A model generated the notes under the pieces. That model was not told the origin of the DNA. It was given only the letters and a program-made list of their open reading frames with translations, and made no database searches. Of a stretch of 64,000 nt of DNA, positions 25,554 through 36,472 are shown one piece after another. Both the position numbers and the translations under genes were made by a program. The stretch lies in the NCBI GenBank assembly GCA_023376005.1, contig CM042148.1, positions 67,957,665-68,021,664 on the forward strand, read 5' to 3'. The first letter of the stretch is position 1, and each line of letters starts with the position of its first letter. This DNA is from Doryteuthis pealeii (Eukaryota > Mollusca > Cephalopoda > Myopsida > Loliginidae).

Positions 25554-26410
25554 CAGGGTGTCCACAAAAGTTTTGAACAGTTTTAAAATTGAAATTAATA
25601 ACTCACATTGTACAAATGGACTGCAGGGCTTAACAAGTTACGAGGAACAGAACTCTTAAGGATTTTCAGCTAAGTTCCGCAGGCATTTTATCTGCAAATA
25701 TGTGGGAATTTTTGTCCCGAAAAAGCACTGTTTAGACCCTACGTTTTGTAAGAGAATAAACTGTACTTCGAGGCGCAGTTAGGAGATGGGTACTCTTTTT
25801 TTTAAGAAAGAGACAAACGACTTTTTATAGAACAAAACACATTTAGTGTACATATAGAAATTAAACAAATATCAAACAGGGATATACAATATACATAAAG
25901 TGAAGCAACCAAGTTTTTAGAGTCCAAAAGGAATTCAAAGAGTTCAATGTGTTGGTGGTAAAAGGTAGTTTGAGGAGAATTAAATGTAATTAAATGGTAA
26001 ACGTTGCAGATAAAAATGCCTGAAATCCTTGAGAGTTCTGTCCCCTCGTAACTTGTTAGCTCTGTAGAATTGGTTTTAGGTGTGCGTTTGCACATCAGCT
26101 TCTAACGTGGTGAGGATTCCGAGTCGTCGCCGTCTGGGGCTTCTAACGATACGGAGCTAGAGTAGCTAGCCAATGCTAGAGCAAAAAGACGACGAATTCT
26201 TCGGTGCCCCTATTTCATAGTTGGCATCATGTGACCCTAAGGGGACTGCTGCTAGTGTCCGGTGAAGCAGGATCACCATTCCTTAATAATGATCACACTC
26301 TAAAGGTTTTTTTTTTATTGATGTATTTTTTGTTTTGTTATTGTACTTCAATATGACCACCATTTTGTTGATACATTTTCAACCTGTAGTGGGACTTTAT
26401 GGACACCCTG
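25554..26410. mobile_element. Tc1/mariner-like non-autonomous element (~857 bp)
   Basis: Termini CAGGGTGTCCACAAAAGT and, inverted, ACTTTATGGACACCCTG, flanked on both sides by TA, the usual Tc1/mariner target. A second, internal inverted repeat pairs about 25630-25668 (AACAAGTTACGAGG...) with about 26018-26056. No transposase motif was found inside. Confidence 0.75.
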
Positions 26411-26461
26411 TAGAATACCGGTTATGAAAGTCACTACATTTGTCTAAATTTGTCCTTTTAG

Positions 26462-26625
26462 GGTGATTCCGGTGACCACTCATGTGTAAAAGCCAAGAAA
26501 GACGGTGAACGAGTGTTGGTTGGTCTCGTCTCCTATGGTTGGACTTGCCGAGAAGGATTGGCATCTTCACTAGTGTCGCCTATTTCAAACAATGGATCGA
26601 AGCCCAAACACAACGATTGATCTGA
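26462..26625 (+). pseudogene. S1A serine protease terminal exon with Ser195, frame-shifted
   Basis: Follows TTTTAG and opens with GGT GAT TCC GGT (GDSG, Ser195 codon 26468-26470). It continues through VLVGLVSYGWTC and a C-terminal FTSVAYFKQWIEAQ segment to TGA at 26623-26625. The block after GDSG and the C-terminal segment each sit in a different frame: about three single-base indels (a lost G after GDSG, an extra A soon after, a lost base before the FTSV segment). As typed, the frame stops at 26618-26620. Its place downstream of exons 1-3 and of the candidate exon 4 makes it the gene's last exon. Tyr occupies the position where trypsins usually have Trp215. Confidence 0.8.
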
Positions 26626-26678
26626 ATACCTTTTTGGAAAATTTAAAGATAAAGATCTTTTTATTTTTTAAATTAAAT

Positions 26679-26684
26679 AATAAA
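26679..26684 (+). promoter_or_regulatory. Polyadenylation signal AATAAA
   Basis: AATAAA 54 bp after the stop of the protease terminal exon. The site is AT-rich, so chance is possible. Confidence 0.5.
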
Positions 26685-26689
26685 ATATA

Positions 26690-27615
26690 CTGACAATTTA
26701 CTCCTGTTTTTATTTAAATTGTTTCGTAGTGGTGTGCTAATTTAGAACTAAACATTATTTTCTTCAGGCTTTTTATTGAATGTTACTAGTACCACCAATT
26801 ATCCCTGTGAATTTTACCCCCTATATTTAAGACAATGAAACTTGCATAAAAACTTAATATTATCTTAAATAATTTTTGCCATTCAAAAGAAAGAAACATT
26901 AAACAAACTCCTGATGATTTAAAAAACAATTCAGCTTACGGAAATAATGAAAATTATGAACGAAAAACAATGTTTATATTTTTGCACCGTTAAATCAATT
27001 GAAAATTTAACGTAGCTAAAAACAAGTTATGACTAGAAGCTTTTAAAAAAATTCTATGAAAAATTAATTAATGGCCCGATTTCACGAAAGTTTCCAGAAT
27101 TGCTTATCTTTGATGAAAATATGTCTGAAATAGTTTTCATAAAATATATTAGGGGAAATATTTTTTTACGAGGTCTACCCTCCCCATTTTATTTTATGAA
27201 ATATGAAAAAAAATGAACTGACAAAAAAACGATTCTTACTTTTTTTTCTATTAAGATAAGCAACTGAATAATTATATCAGAAGCTTTTTATAAGTTTCAA
27301 TGCCAAAGTTTTTTTAGTAAAAGAACCATGAATACAGAATTCAGCTAAAAAATATCAATAAAAGAAACTGACCGTGTCGTAAAAAAAAACGGACTGTTTT
27401 ACTTTTTTCAAGATAACAGTGAGTAATTTTTCCCTAATCCGATAATTTGATCTTTGAATTAAACTTGTTTTCTTTGTAGCAACTTTTATGTTCGTTATTT
27501 CTTTTTTTGCGAGATTTAAAAAAGAATTCAAAAATATTTTACGTTTCTTCCTTCAATATGGCCTAAACTAATCACGTGACCCATTTTTGGTGATACCTAA
27601 TGTTTCACGGTCTAC
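26690..27615. other. Unassigned AT-rich sequence
   Basis: Nothing recognisable on either strand. Confidence 0.5.
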
Positions 27616-27619
27616 TTAA

Positions 27620-28060
27620 AGGAACCTCAACAATTTCCACTTCATGTGTCTACGATGTATTCTGCACATCCACTGGCGGGATAAGGTGCCCAACACAGAC
27701 GTGCTGGATTGCGCCAACATGAACAGCATGTTCTCCATCCTCTGGATGTTAGGAAGATGGAAAATGGCCGCATCCAAAAAGATCTTTGTCTGGCGAATTC
27801 GTAAAAGGCTCCTGATCGGTAGGTAGACTACGCCTACGCTTTAAAGATGTCTGCGGAGAATCGTGAGCATATGCCACATTGACACAAACACGCGGAGGTA
27901 GACGCAGAAATCGAGCGGCCTGGCACCTTAACATTAAGCAAGGCACGGGGAGGGGTGAGCGGAGAGGAGAGTTGCCTCGACAGCAAAGAGAGCCAGAAGA
28001 AGGAGAGAAAACAGCATCCCCGAAAAGCATCACTACGCAGATGTGGCACTAGGCCAGAAA
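27620..28060 (+). pseudogene. LINE reverse transcriptase C-terminal remnant
   Basis: The + strand encodes LRCILHIHWRDKVPNTDVLD followed by a cysteine-poor basic tail. This matches the conserved 'LRRIL.I.W.D...N..VL' region shortly after the RT domain in many non-LTR elements of Jockey/RTE type. Frameshifts follow near 27740 and 27830, after which Arg/Lys-rich translation resumes (KDVC-like, then RRCGT). The exact clade cannot be told from this piece. Confidence 0.6.
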
Positions 28061-28061
28061 A

Positions 28062-28140
28062 TGAGACACCCAGTGAGAATCGAACTCACTAACAATGATT
28101 TGCTAATCTAGCTTGCTAACCACTACATCACATGAGGTGC
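28062..28140 (-). mobile_element. tRNA-like SINE head (family 3)
   Basis: Minus strand: GTGATGTAGTGGTTAGCAAG (A box) and GTGAGTTCGATTCTCACTGG (B box). Near-identical to 56550-56632. Confidence 0.75.
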
Positions 28141-28144
28141 ATAT

Positions 28145-28440
28145 TTTAGTGATATAAGGTATGCTACAATACACTACTTAAATCTATAGACTACGCGAGG
28201 TTACGTGGTTTATACCTCAGCCAATCAACAGCCCGAATACGCGGCTGGTTAACTACTTAATAGCTGATACTGAGAGACGTCCATTTGCAAACATTGACAA
28301 AGGACTTGCAAGACTGAGGAGCACCAAGGAACAGCCAAAGTATTCTTTACCAAGGATCGTGCTCTGCTTAACAGAAAGGATCTCCGCTGGACAAGCACTC
28401 TTGCTTGAAGCCTGAAGGATGGCCACTAAAATCGTAACAG
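28145..28440 (-). repeat. Dispersed repeat, inverse copy of 55719-56000
   Basis: Reverse complement shares TTGTCCAGCG, AAGCAGAGC, TTGGTAAAGAAT, TTGCAAATGGACGTC and GGGCTGTTGATTGGCTGAGG with 55719-56000. Confidence 0.8.
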
Positions 28441-28449
28441 ATTGTGACG

Positions 28450-29040
28450 TAGAATTTTTACACGTCTTATACCTCAAGGTATATATAGAAAGAACAACAA
28501 AAACAACAAAAAACTGAAACGACAACTTTCATGTGTTGCTCTTTAGAACAAATTAAAAGCAGCTACCCGGCGGAGCCTGGGTAGAGTAGAAAAACGTGGT
28601 AAAGTTTAGCAGCTAGTTTTGCAGATCTATTACCAATGAATAGCGAGTTGGATTGACGCAGGATGCCCATAAAAATCCCCATCTAAAAAGACCTTGTGTT
28701 AATCCGTTCTGGTGGGTGAGGGCAGGATTTTTTTCCCCTCGGGGTAGAGAAAATGACATCCCTATAACGATATAGTAAGAATTGTAATTCAATAATTAAC
28801 ATTTTTTTAAAAAAAAGGTAAAATGCAGAATAGTGTGCAAGAGATAAAACCATTTTACGTATAAATAGGATAATTTTAAGTGCATTGCTCTAATAAAAAA
28901 TATCACTATAATAAATATGATCCAAGATGATTTTCAAATATCATTTAAGGACTATATTTAAATGATAAAATTTCAATAATTAAGTTTTAATTAAATCTGC
29001 GTTTTTACTGATTCAAAATTGTAGTGAATATTTCATTGAA
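28450..29040. other. Unassigned sequence
   Basis: No gene or clear repeat recognised. Confidence 0.45.
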
Positions 29041-29048
29041 ACGTCGTT

Positions 29049-29625
29049 TCAACGCCCTAAAAGCTTCTAAGCCTTATCATACAATTCAATTTGCCTATGT
29101 ACATTGTGACAAGACGAAAAGATAATAGTGAGCTAGAACACCAACGTAAACATCACATAAGACACGCGAATGCGCATGCTCGCGTGCACACACACACAGA
29201 CATACACACACACACACACACACACACACGCGCGCATATAGTAGTAGAAGATTTCCTGAATTGCCCGGAGAGAAGTAACATTAACTACGACACAATACTC
29301 ATCTATGCACATATTCATGGAATGCAGGTTTTTTGCTCACGCCAGAAACTGTTATTTTAATGCAAAATATGGCGAAAGATATATTTGAAAATGTCAACAT
29401 GGAGGACATTCTGTCCTTTTTGAGGGAGATGAAATATAGAATATAGACATGAACTTAATCAATACCATACAACATGATTCCCAATGGTGCTAACACATTG
29501 TTAAAACCAATTACTAAAAAGGTATGAATGTGGATTTGCAACATATATTACTTCCTAACCCTTAGTCATGAAATGCCGTTAAAATCAATAAACCAATCAA
29601 CATAAACGTTATTTACTTTATTCAA
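29049..29625 (+). mobile_element. I-type LINE 3' end, copy 1
   Basis: Contains (CA)n at 29190-29229. It then carries codons for an MECRFFAHARN segment (29309-29345), which also occurs in the clearer ORF at 41192-41464, then the 3' tail GATGCCGTTAAAATCAATAA-like and CAAT/CAAC repeats. It is about 95% identical to 31242-31830 from a common left edge, CAACGCCCTAAAAGCTTCTA. Confidence 0.7.
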
Positions 29626-29639
29626 TCTAATTTTTTTTG

Positions 29640-30500
29640 TTATACAGTTTTTTTTGTTTTTTTTAAGAATTAAATTAATAACTTAGTTTCACTATTAAAC
29701 ATCCATACATACAATAAGTACTGTCATTTTTTATTTAACTTTTAATTAAATTCAAAATTCTCTTCAATAAAATAAGTTTCGATTTTTTTTTTTTGCATTT
29801 AATATTTTTAATAGGAGATATTAATTTTCTTATCAGAACGGTTTTAAGTCCGTCCATATTACATATTTATCAAATATATATGGTTATCAAATATCATCTC
29901 TCGCTAATAATCCGCGGGAACTCGCTGAAAAATCCGTCCATGGGCTACTTAAAATATAACACAGGAACTATGTTTAACTAAATTTCTCTTTTAATGAGGT
30001 GACAAAAGCAAACTATATTTCTTGAATATATTACCATTTTCTGGCAGCAATTAAATTGGGCCTAACCTAATTAATAAATATGAAATAAGATATTGGCCTT
30101 GCTGCATATAGGAATAGGTTTGGTTCGTTCGTACTTGTATCCTATCCCCAATAAAGCTGATTCTTCCTTCTTATGGACTGGTAAGCTGAAATGGAATTTA
30201 GTGAAAGAAGCAAAGGAACAGAGAGGAGGATGACTTTAGAGTAAGACCTTTATTAGTGGCTTCACACCATTTCGTTGAGGGGAAATATTTCCCGAGCAAG
30301 TCAATAGGTATTTCCTCTACAAAGTCTTGGAGTAAAAAGGACTGAGAGACCTTTTTTGGACCAAGAATTCGGTGTTTTTTTGCGCATGCTTATAGGGCTC
30401 TTCTGATCTGAAGCCTTCTGAAAAATTGTTACTTTTTGTGTCTTTTATTTATTTATTTATATTTAATCTAATTTTGTTTTACTTTTGTTTTATTTATTTT
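29640..30500. other. Unassigned AT-rich sequence
   Basis: Poly-T rich; no supported gene. Confidence 0.5.
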
Positions 30501-30502
30501 TA

Positions 30503-30881
30503 CTAGCAAAATAAAATACACCCTCCGGGCGATGTAAAAATAGATTTTTGAAACATATTGCCTAGGGGTGGGAGTTAAAAATTCAGCGAGTTTGTACCCT
30601 AAGTAAGTAAAATCATCAAATTCATTAAAGGATTAAAAAATAAAACAATTTGAAAATGTAAACTTTAGATATGTATTAAAATAAAACAAACTATATTAGA
30701 TATATAATACCAGTCATGTATGTATTAAAACTTGTTTAAAAAAACAATGAGGACTGTCTAATGTTGCATGTTTCAAATTTTGAGTGTATTTATGTTATGA
30801 TGATTTTGGGTAATGTGACGTAAGCTGTGACGTAGTTTTTGTTACAGACAAAATCCGGAAGCGAATCTCCATTATTAATAG
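30503..30881 (-). mobile_element. Short non-autonomous Helitron (family B, ~379 bp)
   Basis: On the minus strand it starts TCTATTAATAATGGAGATTC and ends in a GCCCGGAGGGTG hairpin, then TTGCTAG. The flanks are A on the 5' side and T on the 3' side. A second copy is at 50523-50867. Confidence 0.75.
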
Positions 30882-31241
30882 ATTTGGTTTATTTTTATTT
30901 CTATTTATCCCCACAAGCATTACAACGTGCAAAGAAAAAGCACCGTTCTACGATTTATATTGCTTCTGTTGCATACAATTTTATAACATTTCAAAATATA
31001 CGCAATTCCATAGCAAGTACGTACCAATTTATCTCAGTAAGTCAACTCTCTGTCAAGATACATTACTACTTAAAAAGAACGGTTATCTACCAAACGCAAC
31101 AGTTGAATGGTCTCAATAGTATTTCCGTTGCTTCGTACGTTCACTCTCAACAGATACAGAGTTGTGAACGCGTACATGCCAACATTCTCGAAAGAAAAAA
31201 AAAACAAAAAAAAAACAAAAAAAACAGCACTGTTGAAACAT

Positions 31242-31830
31242 TGCAACGCCCTAAAAGCTTCTAAGCCTTATCATACAATTCAATTTGCCTATGTACATTG
31301 TGACATGACGAAAAGATAATAGTGAGCTAGAACACCAACGTAAACATCACATAAGACACGCGAATGCGCATGCTCGCGCGCGCGCACACACACACACACA
31401 CAGACACACACACACGCGCATATAGTAGTAGAAGATTTCCTGAATTGCCCGGAGAGAAGTAACATTAACTACGACACAATACTCATCTATGCACATATTC
31501 ATGGAATGCATGTTTTTTGCTCACGCCAGAAACTGTTATTTTAATGCAAAATATGGCGAAAGATCTATTTGAAAATGTCAACATGGAGGATATTCTCTCC
31601 TTTTTGAGGGAGATGAAAATTATATCATAGAATATAGACATGAACTTAATCAATACCATACAACATGATCCCAATGGCGCTAACACATTGTTAAACCAAT
31701 TACTAAAAAGGTATGAATGTGGATGCGCAATATTTTACTTCCTAACCCTTAGGCATGAAATAACCCCAGACGGGTTGATATGCCGTTAAAATCAATCAAC
31801 CAATCAACATAAACGTTATTTACTTTAGGC
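31242..31830 (+). mobile_element. I-type LINE 3' end, copy 2
   Basis: Same layout as 29049-29625, with a different (CG)n(CA)n length and a fuller tail: ACCCCAGACGGGTTGATATG, then CCGTTAAAATCAATCAACC. The tail also occurs inverted at 41050-41110. Confidence 0.75.
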
Positions 31831-31857
31831 AAAGATCATTTCTATTTCATCTGAATG

Positions 31858-32187
31858 AGAATGATAATAATCTATTAATTTTTAAATAAGAAATGAGTGT
31901 TATCAGAATGATAATGATAATAATCTATTCATTTTTAAAATAAGAAATGAGTGTTATCAGAATGATAATAATCTATTCATTTTTAAATAAGAAATGATAT
32001 CAGAATGATAATAATCTATTCATTTTAAAATAAAATGAGTGTTATCATGAAATAATCTATTAATTTTTAAAATAAGAAATGATTATCAGAATGATAATAA
32101 TCTATTCATTTTAAAATAAGAAATGAGTGTTATCAGAATGATAATAATCTATTCATTTTTAAAATAAGAAATGAGTGTAATCAGAAT
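31858..32187 (+). repeat. 43-54-bp minisatellite, 7 units
   Basis: Unit AATGATAATAATCTATTCAT plus TTTTAAAATAAGAAATGAGT and GTTATCAG; units vary by short deletions. Confidence 0.9.
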
Positions 32188-32239
32188 TTGTATTATTTAG
32201 ATTTTTTTGACTGATGTCCTAACCTATATTCTTAAACTT

Positions 32240-32300
32240 CGTTTCGGCCGATGTGCCTTCCGGTCTTCTACAGGTGTTTCCTTTTGAACTCGGGAACCTT
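32240..32300 (-). ncRNA. Possible degenerate hammerhead-like motif
   Basis: On the minus strand: CTGTAGA, an imperfect stem-loop starting GACCG and ending CGGCC, then GAAAC. The core box should be CTGANGA, so one invariant base is wrong. It lies about 270 bp upstream of a Penelope-like RT fragment, an element type known to carry hammerheads. Confidence 0.25.
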
Positions 32301-32416
32301 CTTGTTGAACTCGGGAGTCTTCATGTCGGAATCAAGAACCTTCACGGAACTGTATATAACAATACGGACAAGGAAAAGTCCGAAAAATCTAAATAATAAA
32401 AATGACCAAGACATCT

Positions 32417-32440
32417 ATATATATATATATATATATATAT

Positions 32441-32474
<34 letters not shown>
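32417..32474. repeat. (TA)n microsatellite
   Basis: Uninterrupted TA alternation with one break. Confidence 0.95.
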
Positions 32475-32477
<3 letters not shown>

Positions 32478-32508
32478 GGAGTAAATATGGAAATAAATCC
32501 GACAATAT

Positions 32509-32737
32509 TAAGAAAATTTGAAAAAACAAGTGTTCCGAAAATGGGATGAATTAATTAACACACCATAAAATTCACGCATGAATTAGAATCCAATAATTCT
32601 TTACCTTTTTTGGATATTTTACTCATAAAAAATAAAGACAAATTAGAATTCAAAGTCCACCATAAACCGAAATGTTTTAAACATCGATAATTAAATTCAT
32701 CCCATTTTCGGAACACTTGTTTTTTTCAAATTTTCTT
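32509..32737 (+). mobile_element. Penelope-like RT fragment inside a 47-bp inverted repeat
   Basis: The + frame (about 32562-32684) gives IKFTHELESNNSLPFLDILL, then a basic segment ending in KPK and a stop. 'IKFT.E.E.NN.LPFLD' is the conserved RT end of Penelope-like elements. The arms 32509-32555 and 32689-32737 are near-perfect inverted copies (ACAAGTGTTCCGAAAATGGG and complement). (TA)n tracts bound the unit on both sides. Confidence 0.7.
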
Positions 32738-32746
32738 TATATATAT

Positions 32747-32752
<6 letters not shown>

Positions 32753-32816
<64 letters not shown>
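32753..32816. repeat. (TA)n microsatellite
   Basis: About 60 bp of TA, followed by CAACAACAA. Confidence 0.95.
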
Positions 32817-32818
<2 letters not shown>

Positions 32819-32819
32819 C

Positions 32820-33535
32820 AACAACAACAAAAGCGGACAAATAATAATGAGAACTGTTTTGTTTACATTAAGAACAAAACTCTGTAAATTTGACTCAAGA
32901 TTAGAAACTTATTTCTCATTTCCGTGTTTCAGATTATAATGTTTAAACGGAAATTTATCCATTAACTTAATCAGATAAAATCCATTTTCTGTTAAATTAA
33001 ACATGAATGACCACTCAAATCATTTTCAAATTATTTTTCTCAGTCGCCATCGAAACTTATGGGAATAACGCCCCACGCCCCACCACTCTACTTTAGAAAG
33101 TGAGTGGCTAATGCATATTTTTACATTTGATGAAAAGCTAAAATAAGTTGTATAAAAACTATGGGTGAAGAGGGAATTTTATTATCCCACCCAAAATCAA
33201 ACTTCCTTGGCATTTTCTGTGGTACCAAAATATTTTTTACCAGCAGTAAACTCATTCCCACTACACCAGACATATACCCTAAAAAAAAAAAAATTAAAAA
33301 AGAAAAAAAGAAAAAGGAAAATGTATTTGGTGGGATGGAAACCTTAAGGTCAATTACATTTTCTTTGGCGTGTTGAATTTCAGTAAATTTAGTCTTTGTG
33401 ATATTATAATCTTTCTATCCCAAAAGTTCACGATTAACTTAATAATCTTGCTAATAATGATTCTCTTAAAAACGTACAAATTAAATCAATGCGGAATTTC
33501 AAGTACAATAATTGTAAATAAATTAATCTATACCT
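32820..33535. other. Unassigned sequence
   Basis: No gene recognised; short ORFs are AT-rich and not conserved within the window. Confidence 0.45.
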
Positions 33536-33539
33536 TTGG

Positions 33540-33990
33540 GGTAGGAAGAGTTTGGGGGGTTTTAAGGTTTAAATGTAGTTGAATATTCTGGTTGCGTGTT
33601 CTTAAGGTTTTCGCTTTGTACCTCATCTCATTTGGAGGTTTCGCTGAAAAGGAAGGAATTTAAGGAACGAAAAAGAAAGAGACGAAGGCAGGTGTTTTTT
33701 TTTTTTTTTTTAGATTTAGGCCTTATTTCTGGTCATAGTTGCCTGTAGCAAGGGAGCGACTAGACCCAGTTACGGCCTAAACTAGACTGGCCGAGATATT
33801 CTTTTGGGGGTCGGGAGTCAGACCTTTTTGTCGCACATGCGCGGAGGGTTCTTCCGGTAAAGGCCCATGAGAGTTTGTTGCTTATTTTCAATTTCATTTT
33901 TATTTTATTTTTATTCAATCCCCACATACCCCAAATAAAATTTAATTGGTATTTTCCTGCCGCCTTGTGCCATGTTAAAGAATGAAATCA
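33540..33990. repeat. Dispersed ~450-bp repeat, copy 1
   Basis: Shares GAAAGAGACGAAGGCAG, GCCTAAA, GGGAGTCAG, GACATGCGC-like and TCTTCCGGTAAAGGCCC blocks with 47600-48050. A run of 18 T near 33700 suggests a poly-A-tailed retroelement on the minus strand. Confidence 0.7.
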
Positions 33991-34043
33991 TATTACTAGC
34001 AAATATCTATATTTGCACTTCACCAAACGCACCAGTCTTTAAC

Positions 34044-34651
34044 CTGTCGGTGGGGTGTTAGAATACACCGATTGCACTTCTGCAGAGGGCTAAGACTCCC
34101 CCAATGGGGCCACCTGTTGGCCGTGGGTGGCGACCCGTGATGCTTAAGGATAGAGCCCAGGTGGATGAACAGTCCATGACTTGCAAAACTCCACTTAGGC
34201 CTTTTCTTGGGCTAGACGGGCGGTCGGAAAGGCCCCCTCCGATCAATCTGCTGGTCACGTCAAGCCCTAGCACCTATATGATTTCCTCAGCCCTATTGCC
34301 CTTATGGCAACACCCTACCCTTTTTATCATATGGGTGCTAGAAGGCGGTGGCTGAGGGTCTATATGTCCTGTGAATGACGTTAAACTCTATCTGATGGTG
34401 AGGTTCCAGTTTTGGATGTTTGGGGAATGTGGAGCACCCCTTAATCACCATTGCTCCCTGGTCCACTTTTACCCGGAGTGGTAGTACCTGTTAGGGTCCC
34501 ATCTATGGGTTAAATAGAAAAAATGTATTTATAAAAAAAAATGTGTATCCATTAAAAATAAATTTATTTCAAAACTTTATTCGGCATAAAATAATCCAAT
34601 GGGTTGACATGCCCTAAAACGCAACCAGCCAACCAACCAACCAACCAGCCA
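34044..34651 (+). mobile_element. ~605-bp SINE-like retroelement, copy 1
   Basis: Flanked by a 13-bp target duplication with one mismatch: ACCAGTCTTTAAC (34031-34043) and ACCAGTTTTTAAC (34652-34664). It has the same 5' start as 48595-49197 (CTGTCGG.TGGGG). It ends TGACATGCCCTAAAAC plus AACC repeats, a variant of the I-type LINE tail. The short ORFs in it are not supported as genes. Confidence 0.8.
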
Positions 34652-34894
34652 ACCAGTTTTTAACACCTCCCGTGAATGGCGTAAAAGTCTTTTTGAAGAT
34701 AAGAAAGATATTCAAAATCAATAACTTCTCTTTGTATCGATCAGTTTCAATAAACTTGGTATTATTTTGTAGGATATTTATATCTTCTTCAAACTCTATG
34801 TATGTACATAATAAATAATATATGAATATTTGAAACATAGTGAACAATAATAACACCAAAGAAATCCCATCAGACTAGGATTACCAACTCACTA

Positions 34895-35170
34895 CAGACT
34901 TGGATTAGGGGAATAAACCCCGAAAAACAAACCCGGAGTCGGAGCCCCTAAAGGTGGTGTGATGCTGAAATCCAGTGCTACCCAGCGATATTACCGCTGC
35001 CAAACTGCATTGGCTACTTACCTTTCCTTTGGATCCCAGCGGCTGTGTGGAGAGGGGGATTTGCTCATCCTGCCTACCAAACCGCTCAGGCTACGTATTT
35101 CCACTAAAAATGGACACTACTCCATCGTCTCTCGTAGACGGAAGGATGCCAACAATTACAATTTTGTAGG
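34895..35170 (+). repeat. Dispersed repeat (family with 55255)
   Basis: TTAGGGGAATAAACCCCGAA, GGTGTGATGCTGAAATCCAG, CTACCCAGCGA and CGTCTCTCGTAGACGGA, the last a small hairpin. Confidence 0.8.
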
Positions 35171-35375
35171 ATGATGATAGATTTATAATAGATTTTCATC
35201 ACAGGTAATAAATTAGATCACTGATGATGTCATCAAAGAGGTATTTATAAAATAATCTGATCACTGCAACAAAAGTCACAATTTCAAATACCACAAACAA
35301 ATTGAATTAAAAGTTTATCTATACTCATGGTAAAGGATAATAATATAATTACACACATCAATCATTTTATAGCAT

Positions 35376-35423
<48 letters not shown>

Positions 35424-36416
35424 TTTGTGTGTGTGTGTGTGTGTTATTTATAATAGATGAAGACTTCTTAAGTGTTACCTCCCTTAGCCCCATATCTTAA
35501 CGACAAGACTATTCCCTAATTAACACCGTTTTCTTCTGCCTTTTCACCGTAAGGCTTTAACGTGAAAACAAGTGGAGTCTACCCTTTCTGTATTAAGTAT
35601 GTTACTATTACCTTGAAGGTAAAAGTTTTATTGAAGGTATTTTAAATAAGATTCATTACTATTTATTTCATAATTTAAAGTTATTCTTTCCTTTATAGAC
35701 CTTTAAGATAAATGTCCTTTTTCTCTGTACCATGCAGTGATAATCACGAAGAGGGTAGGGTCTGTTCCTTTAAATGTAGTACCATTCTTCAATCAGTCGT
35801 ATTTCTCCTTTATTTCTGTTCTTATTGTAAAACTGATAGTTGATACGATTTAAATGTTCCTGTAGTGTGTCAGTACAAGGTAATAATGCATTCAAGTAAA
35901 AATTTTCCTTATATATTAAGAATCCCATATTACTTACTATATTTTGAGAGCAACACGAATAATCTCAGTTCATTAAAACTTTCAACTTGCTTATTCCTAT
36001 ACAGAACATAGGTAAATTTACTACTGATAAAAGATAATTTTTATACCACAGGACCCAGGAATACAAGAAAATACCATAGTTTTTTGTGTGGGTGCAATTC
36101 CAACCTTGCCTTTGGCCTATTATCTTTTCGGATAATTTATGATTAGTTGAGATTTATTGGGTCTTATATCACATAACCTTTCTTTATCTCGACATCCCAA
36201 ATTGTTTGTCCTTTAACCGGGCATAGTAGGGAAGGGAAGGTAACTTAAAGAGATACTTCTTGTTATTTCGCAGTATTTTGTGTTTTTGGTAGAGTATTTC
36301 GCCAGTTCTGAAACGACGTTCAAATTACAGAAACAGAACTCGCCAATGTTACTGATGTTTACAAAACCAGAACTATTACTATACTGATGTTTAAATCCCT
36401 ATGACTAAAGAAAGGG

Positions 36417-36420
<4 letters not shown>
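35171..36420. other. Unassigned, with (TA)n(GT)n at 35380-35443
   Basis: Apart from the microsatellite, no gene or repeat seen. Confidence 0.5.

Positions 36421-36470
<50 letters not shown>
36421..36470. repeat. (TA)25 microsatellite
   Basis: Exactly 50 bp of TA abutting the 3' end of the next SINE. Confidence 0.97.

Positions 36471-36472
<2 letters not shown>

Larger units (their letters stand above)
8120..26700 (+). other. Error-rich block; 8120-19850 is a noisy copy of 53340-64000
   Basis: Matching anchors appear in the same order: protease exon 1 (9080 vs 54234), exon 2 (15652 vs 60360), exon 3 (19477 vs 63738), plus the Helitrons, SINEs and foldback between them. Between exon 1 and exon 3 this copy is about 10.4 kb against 9.5 kb, so insertions predominate. 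Differences are mostly single-base indels and fall equally on exons, introns and repeats. The part after 19850 has no counterpart inside the window. Its right limit is unclear; the terminal exon at 26462 still shows three frame-shifting indels. Confidence 0.85.

Noticed and set aside
30839..31264. 141-codon ORF
   Set aside because: Starts in a Helitron end and runs into the LINE copy and an A-rich tract; composition is not protein-like.
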